DNA from: Alphaproteobacteria bacterium | Lineage (GTDB): Bacteria; Pseudomonadota; Alphaproteobacteria; Caulobacterales; Caulobacteraceae | DNA: 64,000 nt | Direction: 5' to 3' | NCBI GenBank assembly: GCA_025359785.1 | Contig: JANYET010000014.1 | Span: 62,001-126,000, forward strand | Part shown: one piece after another, positions 46,024-54,761 of the stretch | Layout: each line of letters opens with the position of its first letter | Numbering within the stretch: the stretch's first letter is position 1 | The notes under the pieces: model-generated | Database searches by the model: none | What the model was told of the DNA's origin: nothing | The model's input: the letters and a program-made list of their open reading frames with translations, nothing else | Program-made: the position numbers and the translations under genes

Positions 46024-46349
46024 AAGCTTAGGTCCCTTCCCGCGACGCTCTTATTCGATCGGCGACAAGCGAGGCTCTGCATGCGAAGGGCGCGGGCGGA
46101 GCAAGGCTTGGGCCGGCGCGATGCGGCGTTCTGCGAGCAGGTTAGGCCTCGTTCGACGCTCTCGCCAAGTCGATTCCTGATCGATGTTCGGTTGCGTCAG
46201 GCGGTTTGGCCGCGAATCCGGTTTCAGCTTCCCTAGCGGCGCCTCAAGCGAACGTGAGTCCGCTCGCAGGAATTCTGGGAGGCGGCCACATTGCTTAATG
46301 GTAACCTAATGTCCTGAGCCTTTCCCGCTGAGGGCCTGGGAGAACCGCC
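46024..46349. other. 326-bp intergenic region upstream of the kor operon
   Basis: It separates the kor operon (leftward) from a small rightward ORF and should hold both promoters. No gene, tRNA or strong hairpin is visible. A weak CtrA-like motif lies at 46295-46309. Confidence 0.7.
46295..46309 (+). promoter_or_regulatory. Weak CtrA-box-like motif
   Basis: TTAA-N7-CTAA, one base from the Caulobacter CtrA consensus TTAA-N7-TTAA, 41 bases before the small ORF start. Such a match may arise by chance, but few AT-rich tetramers occur in this GC-rich window. Confidence 0.25.
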
Positions 46350-46511
46350 ATGACCACGCCGCACGACGTCGTCTCAGCATCCGAAACCCTCAGCCCGGCG
46401 TCCGTCGGGCACGACGACGAACCGGGCGCCGCCAGCCCCTTCCAGGAAATCAACGAACGCCGCGCCCGCGTCGAAAACGCCGAGCTGCTGGCCCACCTGC
46501 GCGGGCTCTGA
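46350..46511 (+). CDS. Small 53-residue protein of unknown function
   Basis: An ATG with GGGAGAA about 6 bases upstream opens a 53-codon frame ending in TGA. The N-terminal half is Ser/Pro/acidic (SASETLSPASVGHDDEPG) and probably disordered. The C-terminal half (FQEINERRARVENAELLAHLR) should form one charged helix. There is no signal peptide or membrane segment. The ribosome site, the GC-rich third codon positions and a hairpin 17 bases downstream favour a real gene. I do not recognise the family. Confidence 0.55.
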   Translation: MTTPHDVVSASETLSPASVGHDDEPGAASPFQEINERRARVENAELLAHLRGL

Positions 46512-46528
46512 GCCACCACGCACTGGCA

Positions 46529-46556
46529 TCCCGGTTTCGCGGAGCGAAGACCGGGA
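46529..46556 (+). repeat. Palindromic repeat after the small ORF
   Basis: Arms TCCCGGT and ACCGGGA continue into TTCGC/GCGAA around GGA, with a one-base bulge. It may end the small-ORF transcript, but there is no T-run. Its form is close to other dispersed GC palindromes of alphaproteobacteria. Confidence 0.45.
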
Positions 46557-46631
46557 CCTATCGGCTCGATTTCATCAGGGTGGACGACGGTGTCGCCGTG
46601 GCGCGTTAGCCCGAGCCCCCCGCGCAAGGGG

Positions 46632-46660
46632 CCCGGACAGCCGTCTGCGCGGCTTCCGGG
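46632..46660. repeat. Second palindromic repeat upstream of the tig 3' end
   Basis: Arms CCCGGACAGCC and GGCTTCCGGG, nearly complementary with one bulge, about 75 bases downstream of the first palindrome. The pair fills most of the 46512-46745 gap and may be dispersed repeats, or a bidirectional end for tig and the small ORF. Confidence 0.45.
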
Positions 46661-46745
46661 ATGACACGCGGTGGTGGAGGCTAGCTCCCGTAAGCCACCC
46701 TCAAGTCTTCGCCTTGTCTCAGCTCCGCACCGTCGACCTCAGACG

Positions 46746-48161
46746 TCAGTCAGACTTCTTCTTGGCCGCGGCCTTCTTGGCGGGCTTGGGCGCGTCGTCG
46801 TCGCCGTAGCCCGCGGGCAGGTCGTCGTCCTTCATCAGCTCGTCCTTGGAGACCTTGGTGTCCTTTACCTTGGCCTTCTCGACGATCAGATCGACGACCT
46901 TGTCCTCGAAGATCGGCGCGCGCAGTTGTGCCTGGGCGTTGGGGTTCTGGCGGAAGAGATCGAAAATCTGCTGCGCCTGGGGGCCGTACTTCATGGCCTC
47001 CTGACGCATGGCCTCGCCCAGTTCCTGTTCGGTGACCTGAACATTGTTGGCGCGGCCGATCTCGGCCAGCACGAGGCCCAGGCGCACCCGGCGCTCGGCG
47101 ATCTTGCGGTATTCTTCCTTGAGCTTCTTGTCGGACTTCTTGCTGTCCTCCGGCGGCAGCTGGCCGGCTTCCTTGTCCTGCTCCACCTGTTGCCAGATCG
47201 CGGCGAACTCGGCCTCGACCATCTTGGGCGGCAGGGGGAAGTCGTGCTTGGTGTCGAGCTGGTCAAGCAGGGCGCGCTTCAGCTTGAAGCGGCTCGCGCC
47301 GGCATATTCCTTCTCGAGATTGCCCTTCAGCAGCTCGCGCAGCTTGTCGAGATTCTCGATGCCGAGGCGCTCGGCGAAGGCGTCGTCGGCCGGCGTCTCG
47401 ACCGGGCCCTTCACGTCCTTCACCTTGACCTCGAAGATCGCCTCTTTGCCCTTCAGCTCCTCCGACTGGTAGTTTTCCGGGAAGGTCACCTTGACCTCGA
47501 CGTCGCTGTCGGGTTTGGCGCCGACCAGCTGTTCTTCGAAACCCGGGATGAACTGGCCGGAGCCTAGCACCAGCTCGGCGTCCTGCGCCGCGCCGCCGGC
47601 GAAGGCCACGCCGTCCAGCTTGCCCAGGAAGTCGATGACCACCATGTCGCCGTCCTTGGCCTTCACGGTCTTACCGGTCTTGCTCTCATAGGTGCGGTTC
47701 TGCTTGGCCAGCTCGGCGACCGCCTCATCGACTTCCGCCGTCGTCGGCTCATAGACCGGACGCTTCAGCGACAGCGTCGAGACGTCCACCGGTTCGAAGT
47801 CCGGCATCACGTCGACGGCGATCTCATAGGCTAGGTCCGCCTTGCCATCGACGACCGCGTTCATGTCGCCCTCGGGCTTCAGGTCCGGGTCGCCCGCGGG
47901 GCGCAGCTTGTGATCTTCGAGCACCTTCTGGGTGGTCTCGTTGAGGGTCTTTTCGATGACTTCGCTCATCAGCGCCTTGCCATAGAGGCGGCGCACGTGG
48001 GCGGTCGGGACCTTGCCGGGACGGAATCCCTTGATGTTCAGGGTCGGCGTGACCTCGGCGATCCGGGCGTCCAGCGCCTCGTTCAGATCGGCGGCAGGCA
48101 CCGTCACGCCGAACACCCGGCTCAGGCCTTCGTTAGATTTTTCAACGATCTGCATCGACAT
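46746..48161 (-). CDS. tig: Trigger factor
   Basis: Ribosome-bound chaperone and peptidyl-prolyl isomerase that meets nascent chains. The 471-residue product has the N-terminal ribosome-binding signature [20 protein letters not shown], the FKBP domain at about 155-240 ([33 protein letters not shown]), the C-terminal arm domain, and a Lys/Ala tail ([12 protein letters not shown]) extended relative to E. coli. Single gene with a promoter in 48162-48216. Confidence 0.97.
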   Translation of the reverse strand: MSMQIVEKSNEGLSRVFGVTVPAADLNEALDARIAEVTPTLNIKGFRPGKVPTAHVRRLYGKALMSEVIEKTLNETTQKVLEDHKLRPAGDPDLKPEGDMNAVVDGKADLAYEIAVDVMPDFEPVDVSTLSLKRPVYEPTTAEVDEAVAELAKQNRTYESKTGKTVKAKDGDMVVIDFLGKLDGVAFAGGAAQDAELVLGSGQFIPGFEEQLVGAKPDSDVEVKVTFPENYQSEELKGKEAIFEVKVKDVKGPVETPADDAFAERLGIENLDKLRELLKGNLEKEYAGASRFKLKRALLDQLDTKHDFPLPPKMVEAEFAAIWQQVEQDKEAGQLPPEDSKKSDKKLKEEYRKIAERRVRLGLVLAEIGRANNVQVTEQELGEAMRQEAMKYGPQAQQIFDLFRQNPNAQAQLRAPIFEDKVVDLIVEKAKVKDTKVSKDELMKDDDLPAGYGDDDAPKPAKKAAAKKKSD

Positions 48162-48216
48162 TTTCGAACTTCCGGACGCCGCGCGGAGATGCGCTTAGCG
48201 GCCGCCTAAAGAGGTG

Positions 48217-48245
48217 AAAACCAAGCCCGCCGAGGGTCCCGGCGG
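48217..48245 (-). terminator. Terminator of tRNA-Leu
   Basis: 6-bp arms CCGCCG and CGGCGG with a 7-base loop; on the leftward strand GCTTGGTTTT follows. It lies about 87 bases past the tRNA 3' end and just upstream of the tig promoter region. Confidence 0.55.
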
Positions 48246-48331
48246 AGGGCGGCGGTTATGTCACGCGTAAGGCGCTCGTCCAAGAGCAAACGCGGGACCT
48301 CTCCTGCGAAGCCCGCAACGGCGAAGCAAGA

Positions 48332-48416
48332 TGGTGCGGATGAGAGGACTCGAACCTCCACGCCTTGCGGCGCTGGAACCTAAATCCAGTGCGTCTACCA
48401 GTTCCGCCACATCCGC
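48332..48416 (-). tRNA. tRNA-Leu (anticodon TAG)
   Basis: An 85-nt cloverleaf including an encoded CCA. The acceptor arms GCGGATG and CATCCGC pair perfectly. The anticodon stem is CTGGA-TTTAGGT-TCCAG with TAG at positions 34-36. There is a long variable arm, as expected for leucine, and GGTTCGAGTCC as the T loop. It reads CUN codons. Confidence 0.97.
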
Positions 48417-48546
48417 CTGTCTGGAGCCCTTAGCTGGGAAGGTCTGCGCGGCCAAGGCTCGATATTGCAAGGCCAGCGCAACCCAGGGCTAGACTCTCGA
48501 AAATCATCTCGGCAAGATTGTATCTGGGCAATCGGGGTAAACCACC

Positions 48547-49194
48547 ATGGTCGATGCGACGCTGCTGCCGGCGATCACCGCCACGGTCCGCGCAAACGAG
48601 ATCGGGGCCGGCACACCCTACGAGCTGGAATATGCCCGCAAGGACAAGAGCGGCGCGAGCTTCGGCTTCATGCAAGGCGACACAAATGCCAACGCGCTGG
48701 CCCGTCAAACGCTACAGGATGTGTGCGCCGCCGCGAACGTCGACCCCGCGGCCGCGAGCCGTATCCTGACGGCCGTCTGCCGAGGGCTGCCGCACGGCAA
48801 CCCGCTGAACCCCTCCGACACCGCGACAGCGAACGGCGCGCTGGCGTCCGCGGCGGGACGGCCTCTGGTCGACGCCATGGACCTCACCCTGATGCAGCGG
48901 GTGCTGAACGACCTTGACCGCTGTATCGCCGCGGCGGCGACGCGCGGCCAGACGCTCTCCGGCGTGGCGCATCTCTTCATCGTCCCCTGGATCAACATGA
49001 CCGGCGCGCCGAACACCCTGATGACCTGGCTGAAGGGGATCCCCATCAACGGGATCCCCGCGCCAGCCGGCCCGGAGGTCGAGGGCGACGAGGTGTCGGC
49101 CTATCTGCACTCCCAGACCTATTTCCAGAACAACCCGAAGAATTTCAAACACTACGTCGAGGCCGTGAACACCGGCGCGCCTCTGCTGCCCTGA
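48547..49194 (+). CDS. Hypothetical protein, possibly lysozyme-like
   Basis: A 215-residue cytoplasmic-type protein with no signal or membrane segment. I do not recognise it. The segment YARKDKSGASFGFMQGDTNANALARQTL recalls the SFG-Q pattern near the catalytic site of some phage muramidases. The rest (FIVPWINMTGAPNTLMTWLKG, EVEGDEVSAYLHSQTYF) has no clear match. It stands alone between tRNA-Leu and a glycosyltransferase gene, so a phage remnant is possible, but there is no integrase or att repeat. Function unknown. Confidence 0.7.
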   Translation: MVDATLLPAITATVRANEIGAGTPYELEYARKDKSGASFGFMQGDTNANALARQTLQDVCAAANVDPAAASRILTAVCRGLPHGNPLNPSDTATANGALASAAGRPLVDAMDLTLMQRVLNDLDRCIAAAATRGQTLSGVAHLFIVPWINMTGAPNTLMTWLKGIPINGIPAPAGPEVEGDEVSAYLHSQTYFQNNPKNFKHYVEAVNTGAPLLP

Positions 49195-49254
49195 CCGCTG
49201 GGTCAATGCGCGTCCGCAGGTGACAGCCGCCCCGCGCGCGGGCAGAACATCGCC

Positions 49255-50499
49255 ATGCCCAAAGGCGTGCTCTTCGTCCACAGCAACTTCCCGGCCCAGT
49301 TCCGAGACCTGGCGCAGACACTACTGGCGCGCGGCGTGCGGTGCGCGGCGATCGGACAGAGCGCCGCCCCGGGGCTGCAAGGCGTGCCGATCGGCCGCTA
49401 TGCCCTCGACCGCGGCACGACGCCGGGCATCTTCGACTTCGCGGTGCGCGCCGAGGCAGACCTGATCCGCGGCGCCGCCGCCCTGCGCATGGCCAAGGCG
49501 CTGCGGGACGCGGGCTTCGACCCGGCCGTGATCGTGGGCCATCCCGGCTGGGGCGAGACCGTCTTCCTTGAGGAAGTCTGGCCGGACGCCAACCGGGTGA
49601 TGTTCGCCGAGTTCTTCTATCGCGGCCGGGGTCTCGACATCGACTTCGACCAGGAACTCTCCGCGGCCACCGAGGACGCGGTCCTGCGCGGCAAGGCGAA
49701 GAACGCAGTCATGACCCTGGCGCTCAGCGACGCCGACGTCATCGTGGCGCCCACCGAATTCCAGGCCTCGGTGCTGCCGCCGGTCTTCCGCCCCCTGGTG
49801 CGGATCATCCACGAAGGCGTCGATCTGGAGATGATCCGGCCAGGCCCCGCCGAGCCCTTCGCCCTGCCCGATGGCCGGACGATCGCGCCGGGAACCCCCA
49901 CGATCACCTACGTCAACAATCATCTGGAGCCGATGCGCGGCCTCCACATCTTCGCGCGCGCCCTGCCCAGGCTGATGGCGCAGGTTCCCGACGCCCACGT
50001 GCTGGTGTTCGGCTGGGAGAACCCGCGCCCCTATGGCGGCCAGCCCCCGGAGGGCCGGACGTGGCGCGAGATCGCCTTCGAGGGCCAGGCGATCGATCCG
50101 GCGCGCCTGCATTTCCTCGGCAAGCGACCGCATGCCGACCTGTTGGCGGCGATGAGGCTCTCCGCCGCCCACGTCTATTACACCTATCCCTTCGTGCTCT
50201 CCTGGTCGCTGGTCGAGGCGATGGCCGCCGGCTGCTACGTCATCGGCTCGGACACTCCGCCGTTGCACGACGCGATCGAGGACGGCGTCAACGGCCGCCT
50301 CCTGCCCTTCTTCGATTCGGCCGCGCTTTCCGAGGCGATGATCCAGGCCTGCCGTGACCCACAAGCTTTCGCACCCCTGCGGCTCGCCGCGCGGGCCACG
50401 GCGGAAGCCAAGTTCTCCAACCGCGACGGGCGCGAGGCGTGGCTGGGGGTCCTGCGAGGGCTTGGCGTCGAGATTCCGGACGCCGACCTTCCCGCCTAG
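49255..50499 (+). CDS. Glycosyltransferase, GT4-like
   Basis: A 414-residue GT-B-fold glycosyltransferase. The N-terminal domain begins GVLFVHSNFPAQFRDLAQTLLARG. The C-terminal domain has TYVNNHLEPMRGLHIFARAL, RLHFLGKRPHADLLAAMRLS and the nucleotide-sugar segment VLSWSLVEAMAAGCYVIGSDTPPLHDAIEDG. No polysaccharide genes adjoin it, so the acceptor is unknown. Overlaps the I78-type gene by four bases on the opposite strand. Confidence 0.88.
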   Translation: MPKGVLFVHSNFPAQFRDLAQTLLARGVRCAAIGQSAAPGLQGVPIGRYALDRGTTPGIFDFAVRAEADLIRGAAALRMAKALRDAGFDPAVIVGHPGWGETVFLEEVWPDANRVMFAEFFYRGRGLDIDFDQELSAATEDAVLRGKAKNAVMTLALSDADVIVAPTEFQASVLPPVFRPLVRIIHEGVDLEMIRPGPAEPFALPDGRTIAPGTPTITYVNNHLEPMRGLHIFARALPRLMAQVPDAHVLVFGWENPRPYGGQPPEGRTWREIAFEGQAIDPARLHFLGKRPHADLLAAMRLSAAHVYYTYPFVLSWSLVEAMAAGCYVIGSDTPPLHDAIEDGVNGRLLPFFDSAALSEAMIQACRDPQAFAPLRLAARATAEAKFSNRDGREAWLGVLRGLGVEIPDADLPA

Positions 50500-50867
50500 C
50501 CGCAGCGGATTTGCTTTATCCGGCCGGTCTCGGCGTCGAAGAAGAAATTCAGCCGCAGCGGATTGAAGTCCTCGGTCACCGGGCAGGTCGTGCAGGCCAC
50601 CCGCTGACGGCGAGGATCGAGAGGCACGGGAATTTCGGTCCGCAGCTTGCCGACCAGGCGTTGCAGGTCCGCCGCGCCGCACTGGTCTCGCTCGGCGGTC
50701 TCCGGCCGCGGTATCGGAGAGCGGGGTTGCGGCATGGGCGTCGGCGAAGGGGCGAGCGACGGCGCCTCGATCGTCGGCGCGGCGGAGCCGGCTTCGGGCC
50801 GCATCGGATAGCTCGGCGCGCAGGCCGCGAGGCCCACCGCGAGGGCCAGGAGCGCCGCACGCCTCAC
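50496..50867 (-). CDS. Lipoprotein resembling peptidase inhibitor I78
   Basis: A 123-residue lipoprotein. The signal peptide ends LAAC with lipidated Cys16, followed by a Pro/Ser-rich linker (about 20-60). The C-terminal domain QCGAADLQRLVGKL to FNPLRLNFFFDAETGRIKQIRCG matches the I78 pattern (Cys-Gly-Ala... then Arg-Leu-Asn...Asp...Cys-Gly at the end). An extra CTTC cysteine pair in the middle is atypical. It starts with GTG at 50867 in a GTGA overlap with the holC stop. Protease target unknown. Confidence 0.72.
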   Translation of the reverse strand: MRRAALLALAVGLAACAPSYPMRPEAGSAAPTIEAPSLAPSPTPMPQPRSPIPRPETAERDQCGAADLQRLVGKLRTEIPVPLDPRRQRVACTTCPVTEDFNPLRLNFFFDAETGRIKQIRCG

Positions 50868-51322
50868 GCCTGCTTCTCCCATCCCCGCGCCTGCTGCCGC
50901 CAATAGGAGACCGAAACGCCGCTGGCCTTGATCGCGCTCCATTGCGCCCGGGCGACCGCCAGCTGGGCCTCGTCGCCGCCATCGAATAGCACGACGCAGC
51001 GGGCAAACCCGCTCAGCTCGCCCGGCTCGGCGCCATCCACCAGGAACAGCGCGTCCGCGCCGTTGGGGTTCTCGAAGCCCGTGGTCAGCAGGATCAGCTG
51101 GCGGGCTGCGTTTGGCTCGTCGTCCGGCGCGTGCGGCAGGAAGCTGTCGTCGCGATAGGTCCAGAGCGCGGCGTCCAGGTGCGCCACGCGGTCCGGCTGG
51201 CGCACCCTCACCAGCGCCTTCCAGCCCCGCTGCAGGGTCTTTTCCAGGAGTTCCGGCAGCGCCTGCTCAAGGCCGGTGCGCTCCAGGTGGTAGAACCAGA
51301 CCTCGGTGGCGGCGTCAGCCAT
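50864..51322 (-). CDS. holC: DNA polymerase III subunit chi
   Basis: Chi subunit, linking the clamp loader to single-stranded-DNA-binding protein. The 152-residue product has VWFYHLERTGLEQALPELLEKTLQRGWKALVRV, LDAALWTYRDDSFLPHAP, and DGAEPGELSGFARCVVLFDGGDEAQLAVARAQW. It overlaps the hydrolase gene by 8 bases and the lipoprotein gene by 4, so it is the middle of a coupled leftward trio after pepA. pepA-holC adjacency is common. Confidence 0.92.
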   Translation of the reverse strand: MADAATEVWFYHLERTGLEQALPELLEKTLQRGWKALVRVRQPDRVAHLDAALWTYRDDSFLPHAPDDEPNAARQLILLTTGFENPNGADALFLVDGAEPGELSGFARCVVLFDGGDEAQLAVARAQWSAIKASGVSVSYWRQQARGWEKQA

Positions 51323-52022
51323 GGCCGGGCTCCGCCAGGCGCGTCGCCAGCGATATCAGCGCGGCCGCCACGGGGTCCGGGTTGGTCAGCATCGCCAGAT
51401 GATGCAGCGGAAGCCGCACCCGAGGCCAGCCGTATCGTCCGGCCGCCACGCCCTCGTCGTCATAGGCGCCGCTGAGTTGCAGGTAGGCGGCGGGGCCTGA
51501 GTAGCTCTCCGACGGAGCGGCCTCCTCGAAATAGACCAGCGGCAAGGGTTCCAGTTCAGCGATCAGGCTAGTGCGCTGGCCGGCGTCCGGGACGAGGCGT
51601 TCAAGGGCGCCGGGCGGCCACCATTCGTCCCAGGTCGGCAGATCGCCCATCAAGGCGCCGGCGCGCAGCCGCTGACGCATCTCGGCCGGCGCGGTGTCGA
51701 ACCAGCTTCGCCCCGGATGCGGCAGGATCGCGTCACAGTAGACCACGCCGGCGACCCGACCGGGCAGCCGCGCCGCCAAGGCCGGGATCAGCGCGCCGGC
51801 GCCACTGTGCGCCACGAGCAGAAGCGCATCCGTCGCGCCGGCAAGCTTCGCCGCCAAGCCATCGGCCAGCGCTGGATAGAATCCCTCGGCGACGCCGGCG
51901 AGCCGCGGCCAGGTCGACGCCTCCACCGCATGGCCGCGTCGTTGCAGTTCGGCCGCGACCGGCCGCCAGGCCATCGGTCCCAGCAGCGGACTGTGCAGCA
52001 GAACGAAGCGTGGGGTCGCCAT
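51315..52022 (-). CDS. Alpha/beta hydrolase
   Basis: A 235-residue small hydrolase: VLLHSPLLGPMAWRPVAAEL at the N-terminus, LVAHSGAGALIPALAARL with the nucleophile Ser, and LPLHHLAMLTNPDPVAA near the end with the catalytic His. It is inserted between pepA (10-base gap) and holC. No substrate can be given. Confidence 0.85.
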   Translation of the reverse strand: MATPRFVLLHSPLLGPMAWRPVAAELQRRGHAVEASTWPRLAGVAEGFYPALADGLAAKLAGATDALLLVAHSGAGALIPALAARLPGRVAGVVYCDAILPHPGRSWFDTAPAEMRQRLRAGALMGDLPTWDEWWPPGALERLVPDAGQRTSLIAELEPLPLVYFEEAAPSESYSGPAAYLQLSGAYDDEGVAAGRYGWPRVRLPLHHLAMLTNPDPVAAALISLATRLAEPGHG

Positions 52023-52031
52023 GGGCGGCGA

Positions 52032-53483
52032 CTAGTCCTCGTACTTTTCCGCCACCATCCGGTTCAACAGGCGCACGCCATAGCCCGTGGCGCCATCCGG
52101 ACTGGTGGGTGAGGTCGAGGGCTTGCGCCAGGCGGTGGCGGCGATGTCGAGGTGGGCCCACGGCACGCCGTTGGTGAAGCGCTGGATGAACATGGCCGCG
52201 GTGATCGAGCCGCCAGGCCGACCGCCGGTGTTCTTCATGTCGGCGATCATCGAATCGATGTTCTTGTCGTAGGCCGCCGGCAGCGGCATCCGCCACAGCG
52301 GCTCACCCTCGGTGTTGGACGCCGTGATCAGGCTGCCAGCCAGCTCTTCGTTGTTGGCGTAGCAGCCGGCCAGATCATGTCCCAGCGCGATGATGATCGC
52401 CCCGGTCAAGGTCGCCAGATCGACCATGAACTTCGGCTTGAAGCGATCCTGGCAGTACCAGACGGCGTCGGCCAGCACGAGGCGGCCCTCGGCATCGGTG
52501 TTGATGATCTCGATGGTCTGGCCGGACATCGACGTGAGCACATCGCCGGGCCGATAGGCGTTACCGTCCGGCATGTTCTCCACCAGGCCCAGGATGCCGA
52601 TGGCGTTGACCTTGGCCTTGCGGCCCGCCAGCACATGCATCAGCCCCGCGACCGCGGCCGAGCCGCCCATGTCCCACTTCATGTCTTCCATGCCATCGGC
52701 CGGCTTGATCGAGATGCCGCCGGTGTCGAAACAGACCCCCTTGCCCACGAAGGCGATAGGCTGGGCCGACTTATCCGCCGCGCCGTTCCACCGGATCACC
52801 ACCAGCTGGCTTTCGCGGATGCTGCCCTGGCCGACCGCCAGGAGAGAACCCATGCCGAGCGTCGTCATCTCGGGCTCGCCGAGGATCTCGACCTCCAGGC
52901 CCAGGCTCTCCAGCGCCTTCACGCGCCGCGCATATTCCGTCGGATAGAGGACGTTCGGCGGCTCGGACACGAGGTCCCGCGTAAAGCTCATCGCGTCGGC
53001 CAGCGCGGCATGCGGCGCGAAGGCCTTGAGCGCCGCATCGGCATCGCCCGCCACGACCTCGGTCTTGACGATTGAGGGCTTCTTGTCGGCCGGCTCCTTG
53101 GTCCGGTACTTGTCGAAACGATAGCTCGCCAGACGCACGCCCAGCGCCGCGCGGGCCGCCGGCTCCGCGCCGGTGTCCGGAAGCTCGATGCGCAACGTCG
53201 TCAGGCCCGAGGCCTTGACGGCGTTGTAGGCGGTGGCCGCGGCGTTCTCGACGCCCAGGCTGTCGAAGCCGGCCGGCTTGCCAACGCCGACCAGCACCAG
53301 GCGCGCGGCGTCCACGCCGGACGGCGCCAGGATGTCGAGCGTCTGGCCCTTACCGCCGGTGAACCGGCTGGCGGCCGCGGCCTGACCCAAGGCGCCCTCG
53401 AGCGCGGCGCCTTCGAAGACGATACGGGCCAAGGCGCTCTTCGGCGACAGGCCGGCGGTGGCGGCGACGAACTGGATATCCAT
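52032..53483 (-). CDS. pepA: Leucyl aminopeptidase
   Basis: Dinuclear-metal aminopeptidase (M17), also known as a DNA-binding regulator in some bacteria. The 483-residue product has the N-terminal regulatory part and the catalytic signature GKGVCFDTGGISIKPADGMEDMKWDMGG, with NTDAEGRLVLADAVWY and KNTGGRPGGSITAAMFIQRF. It heads the leftward set with the hydrolase, holC and the I78 gene, and is divergent from lptF. Confidence 0.96.
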   Translation of the reverse strand: MDIQFVAATAGLSPKSALARIVFEGAALEGALGQAAAASRFTGGKGQTLDILAPSGVDAARLVLVGVGKPAGFDSLGVENAAATAYNAVKASGLTTLRIELPDTGAEPAARAALGVRLASYRFDKYRTKEPADKKPSIVKTEVVAGDADAALKAFAPHAALADAMSFTRDLVSEPPNVLYPTEYARRVKALESLGLEVEILGEPEMTTLGMGSLLAVGQGSIRESQLVVIRWNGAADKSAQPIAFVGKGVCFDTGGISIKPADGMEDMKWDMGGSAAVAGLMHVLAGRKAKVNAIGILGLVENMPDGNAYRPGDVLTSMSGQTIEIINTDAEGRLVLADAVWYCQDRFKPKFMVDLATLTGAIIIALGHDLAGCYANNEELAGSLITASNTEGEPLWRMPLPAAYDKNIDSMIADMKNTGGRPGGSITAAMFIQRFTNGVPWAHLDIAATAWRKPSTSPTSPDGATGYGVRLLNRMVAEKYED

Positions 53484-53624
53484 GCGTGTCTCTCAGGTGA
53501 CAAGGGCTGCCCACGACGGCCCGCGGGCGACGCCCGGCGGTTGTCTGATATGGCGACGCATGGTTTAGATCACCTCCGCGGCGGGGGCGCGGCAAAAACT
53601 CCCTGTGAGCCGTATTTCTTACCC

Positions 53625-54761
53625 ATGCGCCTGATCGACCGATACCTGCTCCGCCAACTGCTCGGCCCCACAGTGCTGGCGACGGCGGCGCTGACGGCGG
53701 TCGCCCTGCTGAGCACGAGCCTGTCGAGCCTCGACTACATCGTCAACCAGCGACAGAGCGCGGCGGTGTTCCTGAAGATCACCCTGTTGGCCATGCCGCA
53801 GCTTACCAACCTGGTCCTGCCGATCGCCATCTTCGTTTCGGCGCTGGTGGCGCTGAACCGGCTGCATACCGAGCAGGAGATCGTCGTCTGTTTCGCGGGC
53901 GGGATGAGCCGCTGGCGGGTGATCTCGCCGGCCATGCGGCTGGCGTCCACCGTCGCCTTTCTGGCGCTCCTGATGAACTTGTGGGTGCAGCCGTTGGCCT
54001 ACCGGACGATGCGCGAGGTGATGTTCGAGATCAAAACCGACCTGGCCGCGACCCTGGTGCGCGAGGGCGAATTCACCGAGCCTGTGCCGGGCCTGACCGT
54101 CTATGCCCAGAACGTCGACAGCAAGGGCGAGATGCATAACCTCTTCATCAACCAGGTGAAGGCGGATGGCTCGGTCTTCACCTACATGGCCAACTCCGGC
54201 CGCATCGTGAAGCGCGCCGGAGGCTCGGTGCTGATGCTTCACCAGGAATCGACCCAGGAATTCTCGCCCCGCGGGGTGCTGAACTATTTCACCAACGACG
54301 AATATCCGTTCGAGCTCGGCCAGCTGAACAACGACGACGCGATGGTCCACTACAAGCCGTCGGACCGCTATCTGCACGAACTGATCGCGCCCGACCTGCA
54401 GCAGGGCTGGGAGCAACGCAACCGCAAGGCCCTGCTCGCCGAGGGCCACTCACGGATCGCCTCCCCGCTCTACAATATCGCCGCCATGGCCATGGCGCTC
54501 ACCGCCATCCTCGGCGGCGGATTCTCGCGGCTGGGCTATGCGCGGCGGATGGCGACGATCGGCGGCTTCGCGATCCTGGTCCGCATCCTGGGCTTCGTCG
54601 CCCAGTCGGCGAGTGAGGGGAACGTCTGGATCAATGTCCTGCAGTACGCGATCCCTCTGGGCGCCACGGCGCTGGCGCTGCGCAGCATCTTCCGCCAGCG
54701 GGTCAGCCGGTTCATCGACATCCGCCGCCGGCCGCACCAGATCGCGGGCGTGGCCGCATGA
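53625..54761 (+). CDS. lptF: LPS export ABC transporter permease LptF
   Basis: One of two inner-membrane permeases that extract LPS for transport to the outer membrane. The 378-residue product has three N-terminal membrane helices after RLIDRYLLRQLLGPTVLATA, a periplasmic beta-jellyroll region (EFTEPVPGLTVYAQNVDSKGEMHNLFI), and three C-terminal helices. The ATG at 53625 fits; the upstream frame to 53541 is not supported. ATGA overlap with lptG. Confidence 0.95.
   Translation: MRLIDRYLLRQLLGPTVLATAALTAVALLSTSLSSLDYIVNQRQSAAVFLKITLLAMPQLTNLVLPIAIFVSALVALNRLHTEQEIVVCFAGGMSRWRVISPAMRLASTVAFLALLMNLWVQPLAYRTMREVMFEIKTDLAATLVREGEFTEPVPGLTVYAQNVDSKGEMHNLFINQVKADGSVFTYMANSGRIVKRAGGSVLMLHQESTQEFSPRGVLNYFTNDEYPFELGQLNNDDAMVHYKPSDRYLHELIAPDLQQGWEQRNRKALLAEGHSRIASPLYNIAAMAMALTAILGGGFSRLGYARRMATIGGFAILVRILGFVAQSASEGNVWINVLQYAIPLGATALALRSIFRQRVSRFIDIRRRPHQIAGVAA

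Noticed and set aside
44263-46236. 657-codon open frame opposite the Fe-S flavoprotein gene
   Set aside because: The opposite strand has complete FAD, NAD(P) and Fe4S4 motifs; this frame has none.
46295-46627. 110-codon frame opposite the small ORF
   Set aside because: It covers the palindromic repeat and has no ribosome site or recognisable motif.
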